Shown piece by piece: positions 35,783 to 45,064 of a stretch of 64,000 nt of DNA (position 1 is its first letter; each line of letters starts with the position of its first letter). The notes below the pieces were generated by a model. It was not told the origin of the DNA and made no database searches. It saw only the letters and a program-made list of their open reading frames with translations. The DNA comes from SAT2750 sp964476375 (GTDB taxonomy: Bacteria; Planctomycetota; Planctomycetia; Pirellulales; Pirellulaceae). Where the stretch lies: contig CAYYZW010000116.1 of the NCBI GenBank assembly GCA_964476375.1, forward strand, positions 17,970 through 81,969, read 5' to 3'. The translations under genes and the position numbers were made by a program.

Positions 35783-37672
35783 TTACTTCTTCTTCGCACC
35801 CAGGTCCGAGAGCGTCTTGCCGACCAGGTTCTTGACGTAGCCGTTGTAGCGGCCGTGAGGAGAGGCCCCACCGCCACGTGGTAGTGACTTGATTGCCTCG
35901 ACGCGGAAGGCCGCCTTGCCGTCCAGCTTGTCGAGGGCATTGAGGGCTGCCATCGAGGTGAAGACGTCCATCTGGGGTGACCAGTTGGAGAGCTCGACGA
36001 GCGTTTCCACTCCCCGCCGAACATCTCCCTGCCCGGCGAACTTGCCAAGTGCCAGGGCGGCGACAACCCGCACATAGGTGGATTCGTCCTCCAGGGCCGC
36101 CACCAGCTCGTCGCGTGACGCGGCAACTGCCCCGGCTCCCCGGTTGAGGATCCCTACTGCTCCCCAGTAGCGAACGGCACTGTCCCCGTGGCCCAGGTTC
36201 TTTTTTAACTGTGGCAGGGCAGCCTCCCCTCGCTCGGTGGCAATCGAGGCGGCAGCAAAGATGGTCTCGAAAGGATACATGCTGTCGTCAAGTCCCATCT
36301 CACGCGGCGTGGTGCCCTGGCTACGACTGTGAATCTCGCCCTCCGGCAGGAAGCCGAGATCGCGGATCTCACGGCACCAGTCCTGCTGGGCCTTCCGCAG
36401 CTCCTTGAGCTTGGCCTGGTGCTCGGGCGATTCGACCAGGTTATTGACCTCGTCCGGGTCCGCCTGGAGGTCATAGAGTTCCTCGGTCGGCTTGAGATTC
36501 CAGAAATGGGACTGGGCCTCGTTGAGCGTTCCGGCATCATAATCCCGCTTCCAGGCACTGGTCGACGGGGTGACGAAGTTGTACTGCACGAACTGCCCGT
36601 AAATAAAATGCGGGTTGTAGTTACGGATGTAATGGAAACGACCGTCGGTGACGGTTCGAATAAAGTCGTACCGTTCATCCATGCGGTCGCGGAAACCGAA
36701 CATGTACTTCGGTTTCTTCTGCTGGTATGTGCCGGCAAAGGCATGGCCCTGCATCCACTCCGGCGGCTTGACGCCAGCCAGGCTCAGCAGCGTCGGGGCC
36801 AGGTCGACAAAGTTCACCAGCCGGTCGCTTGTGCCACCCGCCTTGTATTCCTTCGGTGCCAGCTGCTTCCACTTGTCCGGGAAGTAGACCACCATCGGTA
36901 CCGAGAGACCCGAGTTATAGGGCCAGCGTTTGCCGCGAGCCATGCCCGAGCCATGATCGCCGTAGTAAAAGACGATTGTCTCGTCCGTCAGGCCCGCCTT
37001 GTCCAGTTCCGCCAGCTTCTGACCGGCGATCGCATCAGCCCGCGAGACAATGTCGTAATACTGGGCCCAGTCCTGCCGCGTCTCGGCGTTGTCCGGGTGG
37101 TAAGCCGGCACCCGGACCCTGGCCGGGTCGAGTACCTTTTCATGCGGCCGCGTGCGAATCTTGCTCTCGTGGCTGACCGTGGAGTTAAAAATCGCAAAGA
37201 ATGGCTGCCCCGGCACACGGTTCTTGTAATGGGCCTGCCGCGAGGACGCATTCCAGCCCGTGTCCGACGTGGCAACGTTGTAGTCGGTCTTGGAGTTATT
37301 GGTACAGTAATATCCCTGCCGCCGAAGGAAGGTGGGGTAAAACCGGACTTCTTCCGGCAGCGGGACCATGCTCCGCATGTGCTGCCCACCGATCGAGGGC
37401 GGGTACATGCCGGTGATGATCGTGGTCCGGGCCGGGGCGCAGACAGGGGCACAGGACCAGGCCAGCTTGAAGAGCATCCCCTTCTTGGCCAGCGCATCCA
37501 CGCTGGGCGTGTTGGCCAGCTTGTCCCCGTAACATCCCATCTCGGGGCCATGATCCTCGCTGGTAATCCAGAGAATATTCGGATGCTCGGCGGCCATCAT
37601 GCCCTGGCAAAAGAAGAGGGCCAGTAGCAGTACAGGGAGAAGGACTTTCAGCGGGCGACACGTATTTGTCAT
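35783..37672 (-). CDS. Secreted sulfatase with C-terminal HEAT-like repeats
   Basis: Read from ATG 37672 (leader VLLPVLLLALFFCQGMMAAE) the product has 629 residues. It has ITSEDHGPEMGCYGD, the variant metal-site opening of the sulfatase subgroup that also has the formylglycine motif C78-A-P-A-R82 (VCAPARTTIITGMYP), and FYYGDHGSGMARGKRWPYN. The final 120 residues are HEAT-type repeats (LPQLKKNLGHGDSAVRYWGA, LVAALEDESTYVRVVAALAL), which probably bind a protein partner. An upstream open stretch to 37951 is antisense of the next gene. Confidence 0.9.
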   Translation of the reverse strand: MTNTCRPLKVLLPVLLLALFFCQGMMAAEHPNILWITSEDHGPEMGCYGDKLANTPSVDALAKKGMLFKLAWSCAPVCAPARTTIITGMYPPSIGGQHMRSMVPLPEEVRFYPTFLRRQGYYCTNNSKTDYNVATSDTGWNASSRQAHYKNRVPGQPFFAIFNSTVSHESKIRTRPHEKVLDPARVRVPAYHPDNAETRQDWAQYYDIVSRADAIAGQKLAELDKAGLTDETIVFYYGDHGSGMARGKRWPYNSGLSVPMVVYFPDKWKQLAPKEYKAGGTSDRLVNFVDLAPTLLSLAGVKPPEWMQGHAFAGTYQQKKPKYMFGFRDRMDERYDFIRTVTDGRFHYIRNYNPHFIYGQFVQYNFVTPSTSAWKRDYDAGTLNEAQSHFWNLKPTEELYDLQADPDEVNNLVESPEHQAKLKELRKAQQDWCREIRDLGFLPEGEIHSRSQGTTPREMGLDDSMYPFETIFAAASIATERGEAALPQLKKNLGHGDSAVRYWGAVGILNRGAGAVAASRDELVAALEDESTYVRVVAALALGKFAGQGDVRRGVETLVELSNWSPQMDVFTSMAALNALDKLDGKAAFRVEAIKSLPRGGGASPHGRYNGYVKNLVGKTLSDLGAKKK

Positions 37673-37748
37673 GGTCAGGAGATCCTGTCTAGTGTGAAGT
37701 GAATCGTTCATCCTACCCGGCAGATCTGGCGTCGGGAACGACCGGCAT

Positions 37749-39173
37749 CTACTCAAATCGCCGGCCCGGGCCGACCCGGGCACCGTCACCAAGATCCGCT
37801 CGCATTCGCTCTGCAGCCGCCTCAAGACGCTTGACCACCTGGGGATACTTCCCGGCCAGGTTGGTGGTCTCGCCAATGTCCGACTCCAGGTCAAAAAGCG
37901 AAAGCTCCAGTTCCTTGCGGACACCCTTGCCGGGCATCCCGTCTTTCCCACCTTCCGGCGAGTTGTAGCTTTGCGCGAACATCAGCTTCCACTTGCCACC
38001 CCGTACTGCCATCAGCCGGTGAGCCCCATCGTAGTGATAGAAATACTCATGGGGCGTCTTTGCTCCCGGTTCGGCGGTCATCAGGGGCAGGATATCCTTG
38101 CCGTCAATCTTGTCCGGTGGCAAGGACGCATCCGCCAGGCCGGCAAACGTGGGAAACAGGTCGATCGTACCGGCGATCTCGCTGCAGACGCTGCGGGGTG
38201 GGATCGTCCCGGGCCAGCGCATCACACAGGGAACCCGGAAACCCCCCTCGAAATTGGTTCCCTTCCCCTCGCGAAGCGGATGGGCCGAACCGGCATGGTC
38301 CCCGTAAAGCAGCCAGGGACCGTTATCGGAGGTAAAGACCACGCAGGTCTTCTCGTCGATCCCGTTCCGCTTCAGGGCTGCCATGATCTGGCCCACGCCC
38401 CAGTCGATCTCGGTGACCACGTCCCCCAGGAGTCCCCGGCGGGAGGTGTCGTTGTGCTTTCCCGAGACAAACAGCGGCACATGCGGCTGGGCATGGGGCA
38501 GGTAAACAAAGAAGGGCTCGTCACGGTGCTGGTCGATGAACTTCACCGTCCGCTCCACGTACCAGGTGGTCAACTGTTTCTGTTCCTTCTCGCTGACCTG
38601 GGGATTGATGATCTCGGTCCCCTCGTAAAGGGGCAGGTGGGGCCAGCGCTTGAGCCTTTCTTCCATCGGCAGGTGCAGCACGTTCGGATGGTAGGGCCAC
38701 ATGTCGTTGGAGTAGGGGAGGCCAAAGTACTCCTCGAATCCCTGCGCGGTAGGAAGGTAGCGGGGCAGGTGCCCCAGGTGCCACTTGCCGAACATGGCGG
38801 TGGCGTAGCCCTTCCCGGCGAGCATCTCGGCCATCGTCGTCTCGGACGGGTTGAGACCGTTCTTGGAGCGGGGGCCAAAGTTACCACCCACTCCCACGCG
38901 AGTAGGGATACATCCGGTCAGCAGCGCGGCCCGGGAAGGGGAACAGAAGGAGCGGCCGACATAGAAATCGGTGAACTTCATCCCCTGCCTGGCCATCCGG
39001 TCCAGGTGCGGCGTCTTGTAGCCCTCGGCACCAAACGGCCCAATATCGGCGTAACCCATGTCATCGCAGAAGATGATGATAACATTCGGCACCTCGACGT
39101 TCTGCTCCGCTGCACTCGCCATTACAGGGCGAAAGCAGGTTGCCAGCACCAGCAGCCATCCCAGCTTTTTCAT
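37749..39173 (-). CDS. Secreted arylsulfatase
   Basis: A 474-residue exported sulfatase (leader LGWLLVLATCFRPVMASAAE). Metal aspartates are in IIFCDDMGYADIGPFG, the formylglycine motif is C77-S-P-S-R81 with AALLTGCIPTRVGVGG, then MFGKWHLGHLPRYLPTAQGF and FTSDNGPWLLYGDHAGSA. This is the mammalian arylsulfatase-A/N-acetylgalactosamine-sulfatase-like branch. AAAGGA lies 8-9 nt before the ATG. It is second in the run, 18 nt after the NHL protein gene. Confidence 0.92.
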   Translation of the reverse strand: MKKLGWLLVLATCFRPVMASAAEQNVEVPNVIIIFCDDMGYADIGPFGAEGYKTPHLDRMARQGMKFTDFYVGRSFCSPSRAALLTGCIPTRVGVGGNFGPRSKNGLNPSETTMAEMLAGKGYATAMFGKWHLGHLPRYLPTAQGFEEYFGLPYSNDMWPYHPNVLHLPMEERLKRWPHLPLYEGTEIINPQVSEKEQKQLTTWYVERTVKFIDQHRDEPFFVYLPHAQPHVPLFVSGKHNDTSRRGLLGDVVTEIDWGVGQIMAALKRNGIDEKTCVVFTSDNGPWLLYGDHAGSAHPLREGKGTNFEGGFRVPCVMRWPGTIPPRSVCSEIAGTIDLFPTFAGLADASLPPDKIDGKDILPLMTAEPGAKTPHEYFYHYDGAHRLMAVRGGKWKLMFAQSYNSPEGGKDGMPGKGVRKELELSLFDLESDIGETTNLAGKYPQVVKRLEAAAERMRADLGDGARVGPGRRFE

Positions 39174-39191
39174 CTATCTTGTCCTTTCACG

Positions 39192-40208
39192 TTACCTGGT
39201 CAGCAGAAAACGCTGGGCTCGCTGGCCCATGATGTCACCCAGGTAGAGATTTCCCTCTGCGTCCACCGCCAGCCCGTGAACCCAGGCGAGCTCGCCCGGC
39301 TTGACACCCATGTCCACCTTGTCCGGGCCACTGGGGAAGTGCCACCAGCTGAGCAGCCGGCCCGTGGTATCAAGCTTCAAGACCACCTGGTCCTTGGGAG
39401 GAATCCCCAGCTGGACATCGTCCGTGCGCCACTGGGATGGCGACGCGCCACAAACGTAAACCTCGTCCTTGCTGGTCACGCGCACGGTCCAGGGCATGCA
39501 GAGGTTCTTCCACTCGGCCAGGAACTTGCCCCGCTGGCTAAAGACCTGCACGCGGCAGTTGTTCCGGTCAGCCACGTAGATACGGCCACGGGAGTCCATG
39601 TCGATCGCATGGGGAAGGCTGAACTGCCCCGGCTCCACCCCCAGTTCACCCCAGGTACGAATGAAACGGCCACGGGCATTGCAGTGCACGACGCGGTTAT
39701 TGCGGTAGCCATCGGAGATGAAGAGATCGCCGGAGGGAGACTCGATCACGTCGGTCGGCATCTTCAGGTGTCTGTCATCATCGCCCGGCTCGCCGGGGAT
39801 ACCGATCGTCAGAAGCTTGTCACCCTCACGAGTGAACTTGTAAACCGCGTGGGCATGGGAATCGACAACCCAGACGTCGCCACCGCGATCAATCTTGATC
39901 TGGTGGGGGCTGATGAAGTAGTCCTTGCCCCACTGCGTGAGCAGCTTCCCGTCGGGGCTGTAAACCTGGACCGGCATTTCACCCCGGTTGACCGTCCAGA
40001 TCATGCCCTCGGCATCAATGGCAATACCCGGCATGGCCTTCCAGGGATAAGCGGATTTTCCAGCAGGCCAGCTTTCATCCACCTGGTAACCGGTGCCGAC
40101 ATTGACCCGGGGATAGTCCACGCCGGGGGGAAGCTCGACTTGTGCCTGGGCATGGCAGACTGCCGGCACAAGGAGTACCAGCACGGTGAACAGACGATAA
40201 CGGAACAT
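39192..40208 (-). CDS. Exported NHL-repeat protein, peptidylamidoglycolate-lyase-like
   Basis: A 338-residue exported protein from ATG 40208 (leader FRYRLFTVLVLLVPAVCHA), which has an AGGAG site 7 nt upstream; an earlier ATG at 40226 lacks one. About six NHL blades follow (ISPHQIKIDRGGDVWVVDSH, LKMPTDVIESPSGDLFISDG, FSLPHAIDMDSRGRIYVADR), the same type as the lyase half of peptide-amidating enzymes. The original reaction there is dealkylation of hydroxyglycine; in planctomycetes the role is unknown. It is the first gene of the eight-gene sulfatase run. Confidence 0.78.
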   Translation of the reverse strand: MFRYRLFTVLVLLVPAVCHAQAQVELPPGVDYPRVNVGTGYQVDESWPAGKSAYPWKAMPGIAIDAEGMIWTVNRGEMPVQVYSPDGKLLTQWGKDYFISPHQIKIDRGGDVWVVDSHAHAVYKFTREGDKLLTIGIPGEPGDDDRHLKMPTDVIESPSGDLFISDGYRNNRVVHCNARGRFIRTWGELGVEPGQFSLPHAIDMDSRGRIYVADRNNCRVQVFSQRGKFLAEWKNLCMPWTVRVTSKDEVYVCGASPSQWRTDDVQLGIPPKDQVVLKLDTTGRLLSWWHFPSGPDKVDMGVKPGELAWVHGLAVDAEGNLYLGDIMGQRAQRFLLTR

Positions 40209-40253
40209 GGAATGACTCCTGATCATGGTAATGCGGCACTGGACAGGGAAAAT

Positions 40254-40334
40254 CCTCTCCGCATCGTAGCACGTATTGATGCGGCAATCACCGAACGTGC
40301 AGAGCCACGGTCAGCAGGTTAGGATGTGGAGAGC
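40254..40334. promoter_or_regulatory. Inverted motif pair in the divergent sulfatase promoter region
   Basis: The 15-nt sequence TACGATGCGGAGAGG (minus strand, 40254-40268) and TAGGATGTGGAGAGC (plus, 40320-40334) differ at three positions and point outward, one toward the eight-gene run and one toward the sulfatase at 40377. They may contain the -10 boxes of both promoters or be sites for a shared regulator. Confidence 0.35.
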
Positions 40335-40376
40335 GACCCGAGCGAAAGCGCATTTCCTTTTTCCCGGTGATACACC

Positions 40377-41858
40377 ATGTCCATTCGATACCTGTTTCTT
40401 GTCTCCCTCCTTTACGCCTGTGCCGGTACCGTTCCTGCAGCCGAACGACCCAACATTGTCCTGATCATGGCCGATGACCTGGGTTACTCGGAGCTTGGCT
40501 CCTACGGGCAGAAACTGATCCAGACGCCCCACCTGGACCGGCTGGCCAGTCAGGGCATGCGATTCACCCGCAACTATGCCGGTAACGCCGTCTGTGCACC
40601 CTCGCGATGTGTGCTGATGACAGGCAAGCACCCGGGCCATGCCTGGGTGAGGAACAACAGCGAGGTCAAGCCGGAAGGACAGCGGCCGATTCCAGAGAGT
40701 GAAGTGACGATTGCGGAAATTCTCCAGTCCGCCGGATACGTGACCGGTGCCTTCGGCAAGTGGGGACTGGGAAACCCCGGCTCGGTGGGGGACCCGAACA
40801 ACCAGGGATTTGACCGCTTCTTTGGATACAACTGCCAGCGGCATGCGCACAGTTACTATCCCTCTTACCTCTGGAGTGACGACAAGCGAATCGAGCTGAA
40901 CAACAATCCTCCCGTTCCCGGACATGCCTCGCTCGCAGACGGGGCGGATCCGGCGGACCCGGCAAGCTACGATATTTTCAAGGGGCAGGACTATGCCCCT
41001 GACCGGATCAACCAGCAGGCCCTGGCCTTCATCCGGGAGAACCGGCAGCGGCCCTTCTTCCTTTACTATCCCACGGTCATCCCGCATGTCGCCCTGCATG
41101 TGCCGGACGAGGAACTCAAGCCCTACCTGGCTAAGAAGTGGGAGGATCCCCCCTTCACCCGCTCGGGCGGTTACGGCTACACGCCCCATTTCACCCCGCG
41201 TGCCGCCTACGCCTCGATGATCACCCGCATGGACCGCTACGTTGGCCGGATTCTCAATTTACTCAAGGAACTTGAGCTGGAAGAGAACACGATCGTGGTC
41301 TTCACCTCCGACAACGGCACCACGCACCTGAAGCAGGAAGTCGATTACGATTTTTTCCAGAGCGTCAAGCCGCTGCGGGGACTGAAAGGCTCGCTCTACG
41401 AGGGAGGTATCCGCGTACCGCTGGTCGTCCGCTGGCCAGGCAAGGTCAAGGCGGGAAGCACCAACAGCTTCATGACCGGCCTGGAAGACTGGCTGCCCAC
41501 GCTGCTGGCCATGACCGGGCTGGAGGAGAAGACTCCCGATAACATCGATGGCATCAGTATTGCTGCGACTCTCTCCTCTCACCGGCAGGTCCGGCGACCA
41601 TTTTTGTACCGCGAGTTTTCCGGCTACGGCGGGCAGCAGGCGGTCTGGATGGGAAATTGGAAGGGCATCCGCCAGAACATGCTGCGAAAGAACAACGCCG
41701 ACCCACTCAAGATCGAACTTTACAACCTGCAGGCAGACATTGGCGAATCCCACGATGTCGCCGCCGAGAATCCCAAGCTCGTCGCCCGGGTACAGCAACT
41801 GATGGACGAGCAACACACGCCGTCAGAACTCTTTCCGATCAGGCCGCTGGACCAGTAG
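40377..41858 (+). CDS. Secreted arylsulfatase
   Basis: A 493-residue exported sulfatase (leader YLFLVSLLYACAGTVPAAE). It has IVLIMADDLGYSELGSYG, the formylglycine motif C73-A-P-S-R77 with CVLMTGKHPGHAWVRNN, GAFGKWGLGNPGS, and VFTSDNGTTHLKQEVDYDFF. The motif CVLMTGKHPGH and GYNCQRHAHSYYP place it close to the discoidin-bearing sulfatase at 25742, but it lacks the extra domain. Its stop ends one base before the convergent peptidase gene's stop codon. Confidence 0.92.
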   Translation: MSIRYLFLVSLLYACAGTVPAAERPNIVLIMADDLGYSELGSYGQKLIQTPHLDRLASQGMRFTRNYAGNAVCAPSRCVLMTGKHPGHAWVRNNSEVKPEGQRPIPESEVTIAEILQSAGYVTGAFGKWGLGNPGSVGDPNNQGFDRFFGYNCQRHAHSYYPSYLWSDDKRIELNNNPPVPGHASLADGADPADPASYDIFKGQDYAPDRINQQALAFIRENRQRPFFLYYPTVIPHVALHVPDEELKPYLAKKWEDPPFTRSGGYGYTPHFTPRAAYASMITRMDRYVGRILNLLKELELEENTIVVFTSDNGTTHLKQEVDYDFFQSVKPLRGLKGSLYEGGIRVPLVVRWPGKVKAGSTNSFMTGLEDWLPTLLAMTGLEEKTPDNIDGISIAATLSSHRQVRRPFLYREFSGYGGQQAVWMGNWKGIRQNMLRKNNADPLKIELYNLQADIGESHDVAAENPKLVARVQQLMDEQHTPSELFPIRPLDQ

Positions 41859-42572
41859 TTAAAGCTCGACCGTCTCCCCATCGCGGTACCTGCGGATCTC
41901 CAGGCCACCGGCCACCGGCCTGTAAACATGGGTGCGGGCGCGGCTGCGCGAGGTGATACAGGTCGCCCGCTCCCCGTCGTAGTAGATTGCCGCGTTGTTG
42001 TCACAGGCCACGGCCAGGCTGCGATAGCGAGCAAGCATATCGACCAGCGAGTCGTGCCGCTTTTCGCCGTCCAGGTGCGGGCAGTAAAGATGAGGCAGGA
42101 AGCCGAGTGACCGAACCCGTATATAGGACCAGGCCTTCTCGGCGGAAAAGGACATCGAGTCGGAATGGCCCCAGCGGTGCCAGCAGATGGCCCCGGCGCT
42201 GAGCCCGGCCAGCACGGTTCCCTGGTTCCCGGCCGCGCGGAGCATGCGATCGATGCCCAGCTTTCTCCAGAGCTTCATCATCCGCAGCGTGTTCCCGCCA
42301 CCAACATAGATCAGGTCGGCAGCAAGGATCCTCTTTCGGAGATGGGAGCGATCCCCGCCGGGGTAGAGCAGCTTCAGGCAGTCGACCCTGCAGCCAAGCT
42401 CGTCAGCATAGGTCCGCCGGAATGACTGCTCGTACTCCTCGTCATCGCCGCTGGCAGTGGGAATGAAGAGGGCCCGCGGACTTTTTTTCCCAGCCAGGTC
42501 AACCACCACCCGATCAATCGGCAGCGTCTGCTTGAGAGCGAGTTTTCCGCCACCAATGGCAACGATCTTCAT
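41859..42572 (-). CDS. Peptidase E / cyanophycinase-like (family S51) protein
   Basis: A 237-residue cytoplasmic protein of the class-I amidotransferase-like S51 family. The GGGNT motif is at 91-95 and the nucleophile Ser125 lies in LAGLSAGAICWHRWG; GFLPHLYCPHLDGEKRHDSL carries the candidate His and Asp. Peptidase E cleaves Asp-X dipeptides; cyanophycinases act on Asp-Arg polymers. Length suits peptidase E. It follows the epimerase gene by 3 nt in a three-gene operon. The sugar-related neighbours give no hint about its peptide substrate. Confidence 0.82.
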   Translation of the reverse strand: MKIVAIGGGKLALKQTLPIDRVVVDLAGKKSPRALFIPTASGDDEEYEQSFRRTYADELGCRVDCLKLLYPGGDRSHLRKRILAADLIYVGGGNTLRMMKLWRKLGIDRMLRAAGNQGTVLAGLSAGAICWHRWGHSDSMSFSAEKAWSYIRVRSLGFLPHLYCPHLDGEKRHDSLVDMLARYRSLAVACDNNAAIYYDGERATCITSRSRARTHVYRPVAGGLEIRRYRDGETVEL

Positions 42573-42575
42573 CGG

Positions 42576-43565
42576 CTATCCACCCTGCCGGTACTCGGCC
42601 ACCAGCTCGCCGGCCCGGGCCATCTGGTGGAACTTCTCCAGCGAGATGCGGATTCCATCTTCAAGTGGCGTGATCGGCATGTTGGGGAAAACCTCGACTG
42701 TCTCGCTCTGGTCCAGGTCATTCACAAACGGCATGCTGTCGGCATCCTCGGCAATCTCCACGTCTACCTCCTCGATTCCCAGTTCCCCGGCGATCTGCCG
42801 GGCTGTCTCCAGGAACTCGGCCGTTGGCACAGTCACACCCCGCAGGTTGTAGGCCCCGTAGCCATCGAAGTCGGCGACCGCCGCTTCGGCAAACCCCGCT
42901 CCCACGTCGGCCACGAAGTGGTAATGTTCCCGGCCCTGGTAGGGGAGGCGAAAGGACTCTCCGGCGGCAATGCACTTCAGCGCCGCGGTCGGCGCGGAAG
43001 TCATTCCCAGGTCCCGGCCCGGGCCGTAGCAGGTGGCCAGGCGGATGCTGACCGAGGCGACCCCGGTCTCAGCGTGGAAGGCCTGCGCCATTCCCTCCCC
43101 GGCGACCTTCCAGAAACCATACAGGTTCCGCGGGGCAAAGGGTGACGAGTTGGTCACCGTCGGGCTGTCATAAATCTCTCGTGGCCCATAGACCGCTGCC
43201 GAACTGGCAAACACGAATCGTTCCAGGTCGCTCCCCAGTGCCGCGGCAGCATGGAACATGTTCCGCGTCCCGGTGACATTGACCTCCATCCCGCCGAGCG
43301 GGTTGGCCAGGCAGTCAGGCGTCTGGAAAGCAGCCAGGTGGATGATACGCGACGGCCGGGCCTGGGCCATCGCATCGGCGACCTGGGTGGCATCGGTGAT
43401 GTCCCCCTCGATAAAGTCCAGCCGATCGTGGTAAGCCGGATCGATTCGCCCAAGGTCGCGCCTCCGGCTGAAACCGACCACGCGCGTCACGCCATGCTCG
43501 AGCAGGTAAGCCACGGTGGCCGCACCAATACACCCGGTGGGGCCGCTGACAAAGACAGTTGTCAT
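42576..43565 (-). CDS. NAD(P)-dependent sugar epimerase/dehydratase
   Basis: A 329-residue extended short-chain dehydrogenase. The nucleotide-binding glycine motif G8-P-T-G11-C-I-G14 starts the protein, IIHLAAFQTPD and FVFASSAAVYG mark the Rossmann core, and the catalytic Tyr and Lys are in LYGFWKVAGEG. ATCYGPGRDLG lies in the substrate region. It is likely to act on a nucleotide sugar or uronate, perhaps turning over sugars freed by the sulfatase system. It is 25 nt after the Gfo/Idh gene, in the same operon. Confidence 0.85.
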   Translation of the reverse strand: MTTVFVSGPTGCIGAATVAYLLEHGVTRVVGFSRRRDLGRIDPAYHDRLDFIEGDITDATQVADAMAQARPSRIIHLAAFQTPDCLANPLGGMEVNVTGTRNMFHAAAALGSDLERFVFASSAAVYGPREIYDSPTVTNSSPFAPRNLYGFWKVAGEGMAQAFHAETGVASVSIRLATCYGPGRDLGMTSAPTAALKCIAAGESFRLPYQGREHYHFVADVGAGFAEAAVADFDGYGAYNLRGVTVPTAEFLETARQIAGELGIEEVDVEIAEDADSMPFVNDLDQSETVEVFPNMPITPLEDGIRISLEKFHQMARAGELVAEYRQGG

Positions 43566-43590
43566 CTTCTTATTACCAGGCTGGACCGGG

Positions 43591-44967
43591 TCAGACCTCG
43601 TACTCGCGTTCCGGGTTGAGCCCTGGAAGCGGAATCGGGTACCTGCCCTCGTCGTCGGACAGAAGTGGCGCCGGGCCGTCGAGCGTCATCTTGTCGATCC
43701 CCGGAGCGAACTCAAGGTCGCAGATAAGCATCTGGTCATAGGTGATCAACTGGCCGGTATGGGCCGCCATCCGCCCCATCGAGGTGACCAGGCTGGATTT
43801 CACGCCCCGTTCGACCTCGTTATAGGTCTCGTCCTGGCGAATTGCCTGGATCAGGTCATTCCATTCCTCCTGGTAGGGATTCGGTTCCCGCTCGGGATAG
43901 GCCCAGATCTGCTCGGCCTTGTTAAAATTCTGGCCCTTGAAAATCCGGCTACGGGCCGGTACATGCCCGGCCGTGGAAAAGATCGCCGATCCCTTCGTGC
44001 CGTGCACGTAGGTGGCAAAGTCGGTCTTGCAGCCCGGGATCGTACGGCCATTGACCAGCAGCTTGGTTCCGTCGCCAAAAGTGTACTCGATCGAGTAGCT
44101 ATCGAAGTTCTGGTCGACCGTGGCACCACGGTAATGACGACCCCCGGAGGCAATCGCCTGCACCGGCCATTCCCCCTTGGCCCAGCACCCCTCGTCGATA
44201 TTGTGGATCAGGAAATCGCTTACCGCTCCACCGCTGGCCCAGAGGAAAGCGTGGAAACGACGGATCTGCCATTCCAGGTCACTCATTCCCTTGGGGGCAG
44301 GGCCGGTGGATGCCGAGCCGGTGGGACCTGCCATGCGATAGGCCCGCAGCGTGAGCACGTCACCCAGTTCGCCATCATGGATTTTCTGGGCCAGTGCCTG
44401 GCGGGCCTTGCAGTGGCGGACCATCAGTCCCACGCCGACCTTGAGGTTCTTCTCCTCGGCCTTCTTGGCAAGTTCGAACATCTTCTTGCTGGTGGGGCCG
44501 TCTGCCGTGACCGGTTTCTCCATGAAGACATTCACACCCTTCTCGATGGCATAGGTGAAATGCACCCAGCGGAAAGCGCAGGGCGTGGTAAAGATCACCA
44601 CATCGCCCGGCTTGAGGCAGTCGATCGCCTGCTTGTAGGCATCGAAACCGATGAACTTGCGTTCATCCGGCACGTCCACCTTGTTCGTCAGCTGGGTCGA
44701 GAGGCTGCGATGGCTGATCGCCAGCCGGTCCTCGAAAACATCGGCCATGGCAACCAGCTTGATCGGGCCATTCTGGACCGAGAGAGCATTCACGGCAGCA
44801 CCGGTACCACGACCACCACAACCGACAAGGGCCACCTGGATGGTGTTGTCCTCGGCAGCATGGACGTGCGGGGCCGCTGTTCCGACGAGCGTGGAAGCGG
44901 CGGCAATTGTGCCACTCTTCACCAGGAAGTCACGGCGGGTGGAGGTCATTTTTGTCTTCTCGCTCAT
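43591..44967 (-). CDS. Gfo/Idh/MocA family oxidoreductase, twin-arginine exported
   Basis: A 458-residue protein from ATG 44967, with GAGG 6-7 nt upstream. The twin-arginine leader (STRRDFLVKSGTIAAASTLV) implies that the folded, cofactor-loaded enzyme is exported. The dinucleotide motif is VALVGCGGRGTG (about 44-55); MEKPVTADGPTSKK matches the family's EKP motif with its catalytic Lys; HNIDEGCW near 270 matches the substrate-site HxxD/H. These enzymes oxidise or isomerise sugars using bound NAD(P). First of the operon with epimerase and peptidase E. Confidence 0.88.
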   Translation of the reverse strand: MSEKTKMTSTRRDFLVKSGTIAAASTLVGTAAPHVHAAEDNTIQVALVGCGGRGTGAAVNALSVQNGPIKLVAMADVFEDRLAISHRSLSTQLTNKVDVPDERKFIGFDAYKQAIDCLKPGDVVIFTTPCAFRWVHFTYAIEKGVNVFMEKPVTADGPTSKKMFELAKKAEEKNLKVGVGLMVRHCKARQALAQKIHDGELGDVLTLRAYRMAGPTGSASTGPAPKGMSDLEWQIRRFHAFLWASGGAVSDFLIHNIDEGCWAKGEWPVQAIASGGRHYRGATVDQNFDSYSIEYTFGDGTKLLVNGRTIPGCKTDFATYVHGTKGSAIFSTAGHVPARSRIFKGQNFNKAEQIWAYPEREPNPYQEEWNDLIQAIRQDETYNEVERGVKSSLVTSMGRMAAHTGQLITYDQMLICDLEFAPGIDKMTLDGPAPLLSDDEGRYPIPLPGLNPEREYEV

Positions 44968-45064
44968 CGGTAGCCTCATGAAAGTTGGTTTATTTCTATG
45001 AGCAGTCTCACACAAACAGGATACGGTCCCGCGAAGTCCGGTACAACTTGATTTGCCCGGAGGG

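Noticed and set aside
37971..40322. 783-residue plus-strand open frame
   Set aside because: It is antisense to the sulfatase and NHL genes, which have clear motifs and signal peptides; the antisense translation is low in recognisable features.
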